25,002 nt of DNA, taken from an uncultured Collinsella sp. (lineage in GTDB: Bacteria > Actinomycetota > Coriobacteriia > Coriobacteriales > Coriobacteriaceae). The translations under genes were made by a program, and so were the position numbers. The notes beneath the pieces were generated by a model that saw only the letters and a program-made list of their open reading frames with translations, ran no database searches and was not told the DNA's origin. The stretch lies in contig CABSNL010000028.1 of NCBI GenBank assembly GCA_902479095.1, positions 1 to 25,002 on the forward strand. Reading direction: 5' to 3'. Positions within the stretch are counted from its first letter, which is position 1. Each line of letters starts with the position of its first letter. Shown here piece after piece: positions 24,981 to 25,002 of this stretch.

Positions 24981-25002
24981 CTGTCTCTTATACACATCTG
25001 AC
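24981..25002. other. Nextera transposase adapter (sequencing artefact)
   Basis: The last 22 bases begin CTGTCTCTTATACACATCT and continue GAC, exactly the reverse complement of the Tn5 mosaic end plus the first bases of the Nextera read-1 adapter. This is library sequence, not genome. It marks the contig end and creates a false start (MCIRDR) for gltD. Confidence 0.98.

Overview
The window looks like part of a high-GC actinobacterial chromosome, most likely a gut Coriobacteriia such as Collinsella. This is inferred from base composition, gene style and intergenic repeats, not from a database match. The right end is a contig end: the last 22 bases are Illumina Nextera transposase adapter, not genome.

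Layout. 1-1486 (-): 3' truncated fusion of a NuoF-type [4Fe-4S] domain to a GltD-like NAD(P)/FAD oxidoreductase. 1743-6231 (-): alpha-glucoside PTS operon (EIIA, BglG/LicT antiterminator, EIICB, GH4 6-phospho-alpha-glucosidase) with a promoter and a possible RAT-like leader hairpin. The EIICB reading frame is broken at an A7 tract next to its best start codon. 6470-8022: an IS110-family element with a structured leader that may be a bridge RNA. 8134-8895 (-): flavodoxin-ferredoxin (EFR1 type). 9516-11765 (-): DEAD-box RNA helicase with a long RGG-rich tail. 12354-15572 (+): FHA protein and a membrane Ser/Thr kinase. 15984-19100 (+): copper module copA-copZ-csoR with a CsoR-type operator. 19247-19720 (+): small membrane/zinc-ribbon protein. 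19828-21198 (-): metal-dependent amidohydrolase. 21497-22567 (-): protein with a PD-(D/E)XK-like C-terminus. 22767-23474 (-): unrecognised protein. 23828-24980 (-): GltD, 5' truncated by the contig end.

The most unusual signal is a family of 57-bp dyad-symmetric repeats (arms GTCTC-x-ATCTGTAACA / TGTTACAGAT-x-GAGAC). There are nine units in four intergenic arrays with an 80-81 bp period, all in the same orientation. Two arrays bracket the FHA-kinase pair and two tightly bracket the PD-(D/E)XK-like gene. Other intergenic structure includes a GGGGACAGGT palindrome family, a perfect 20-bp inverted repeat between copZ and csoR, and a 24-bp near-perfect inverted repeat before the kinase gene.

Functionally the window combines sugar uptake and hydrolysis, redox enzymes, copper efflux, a phospho-signalling pair and one insertion sequence. 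No rRNA, tRNA or CRISPR array was seen.
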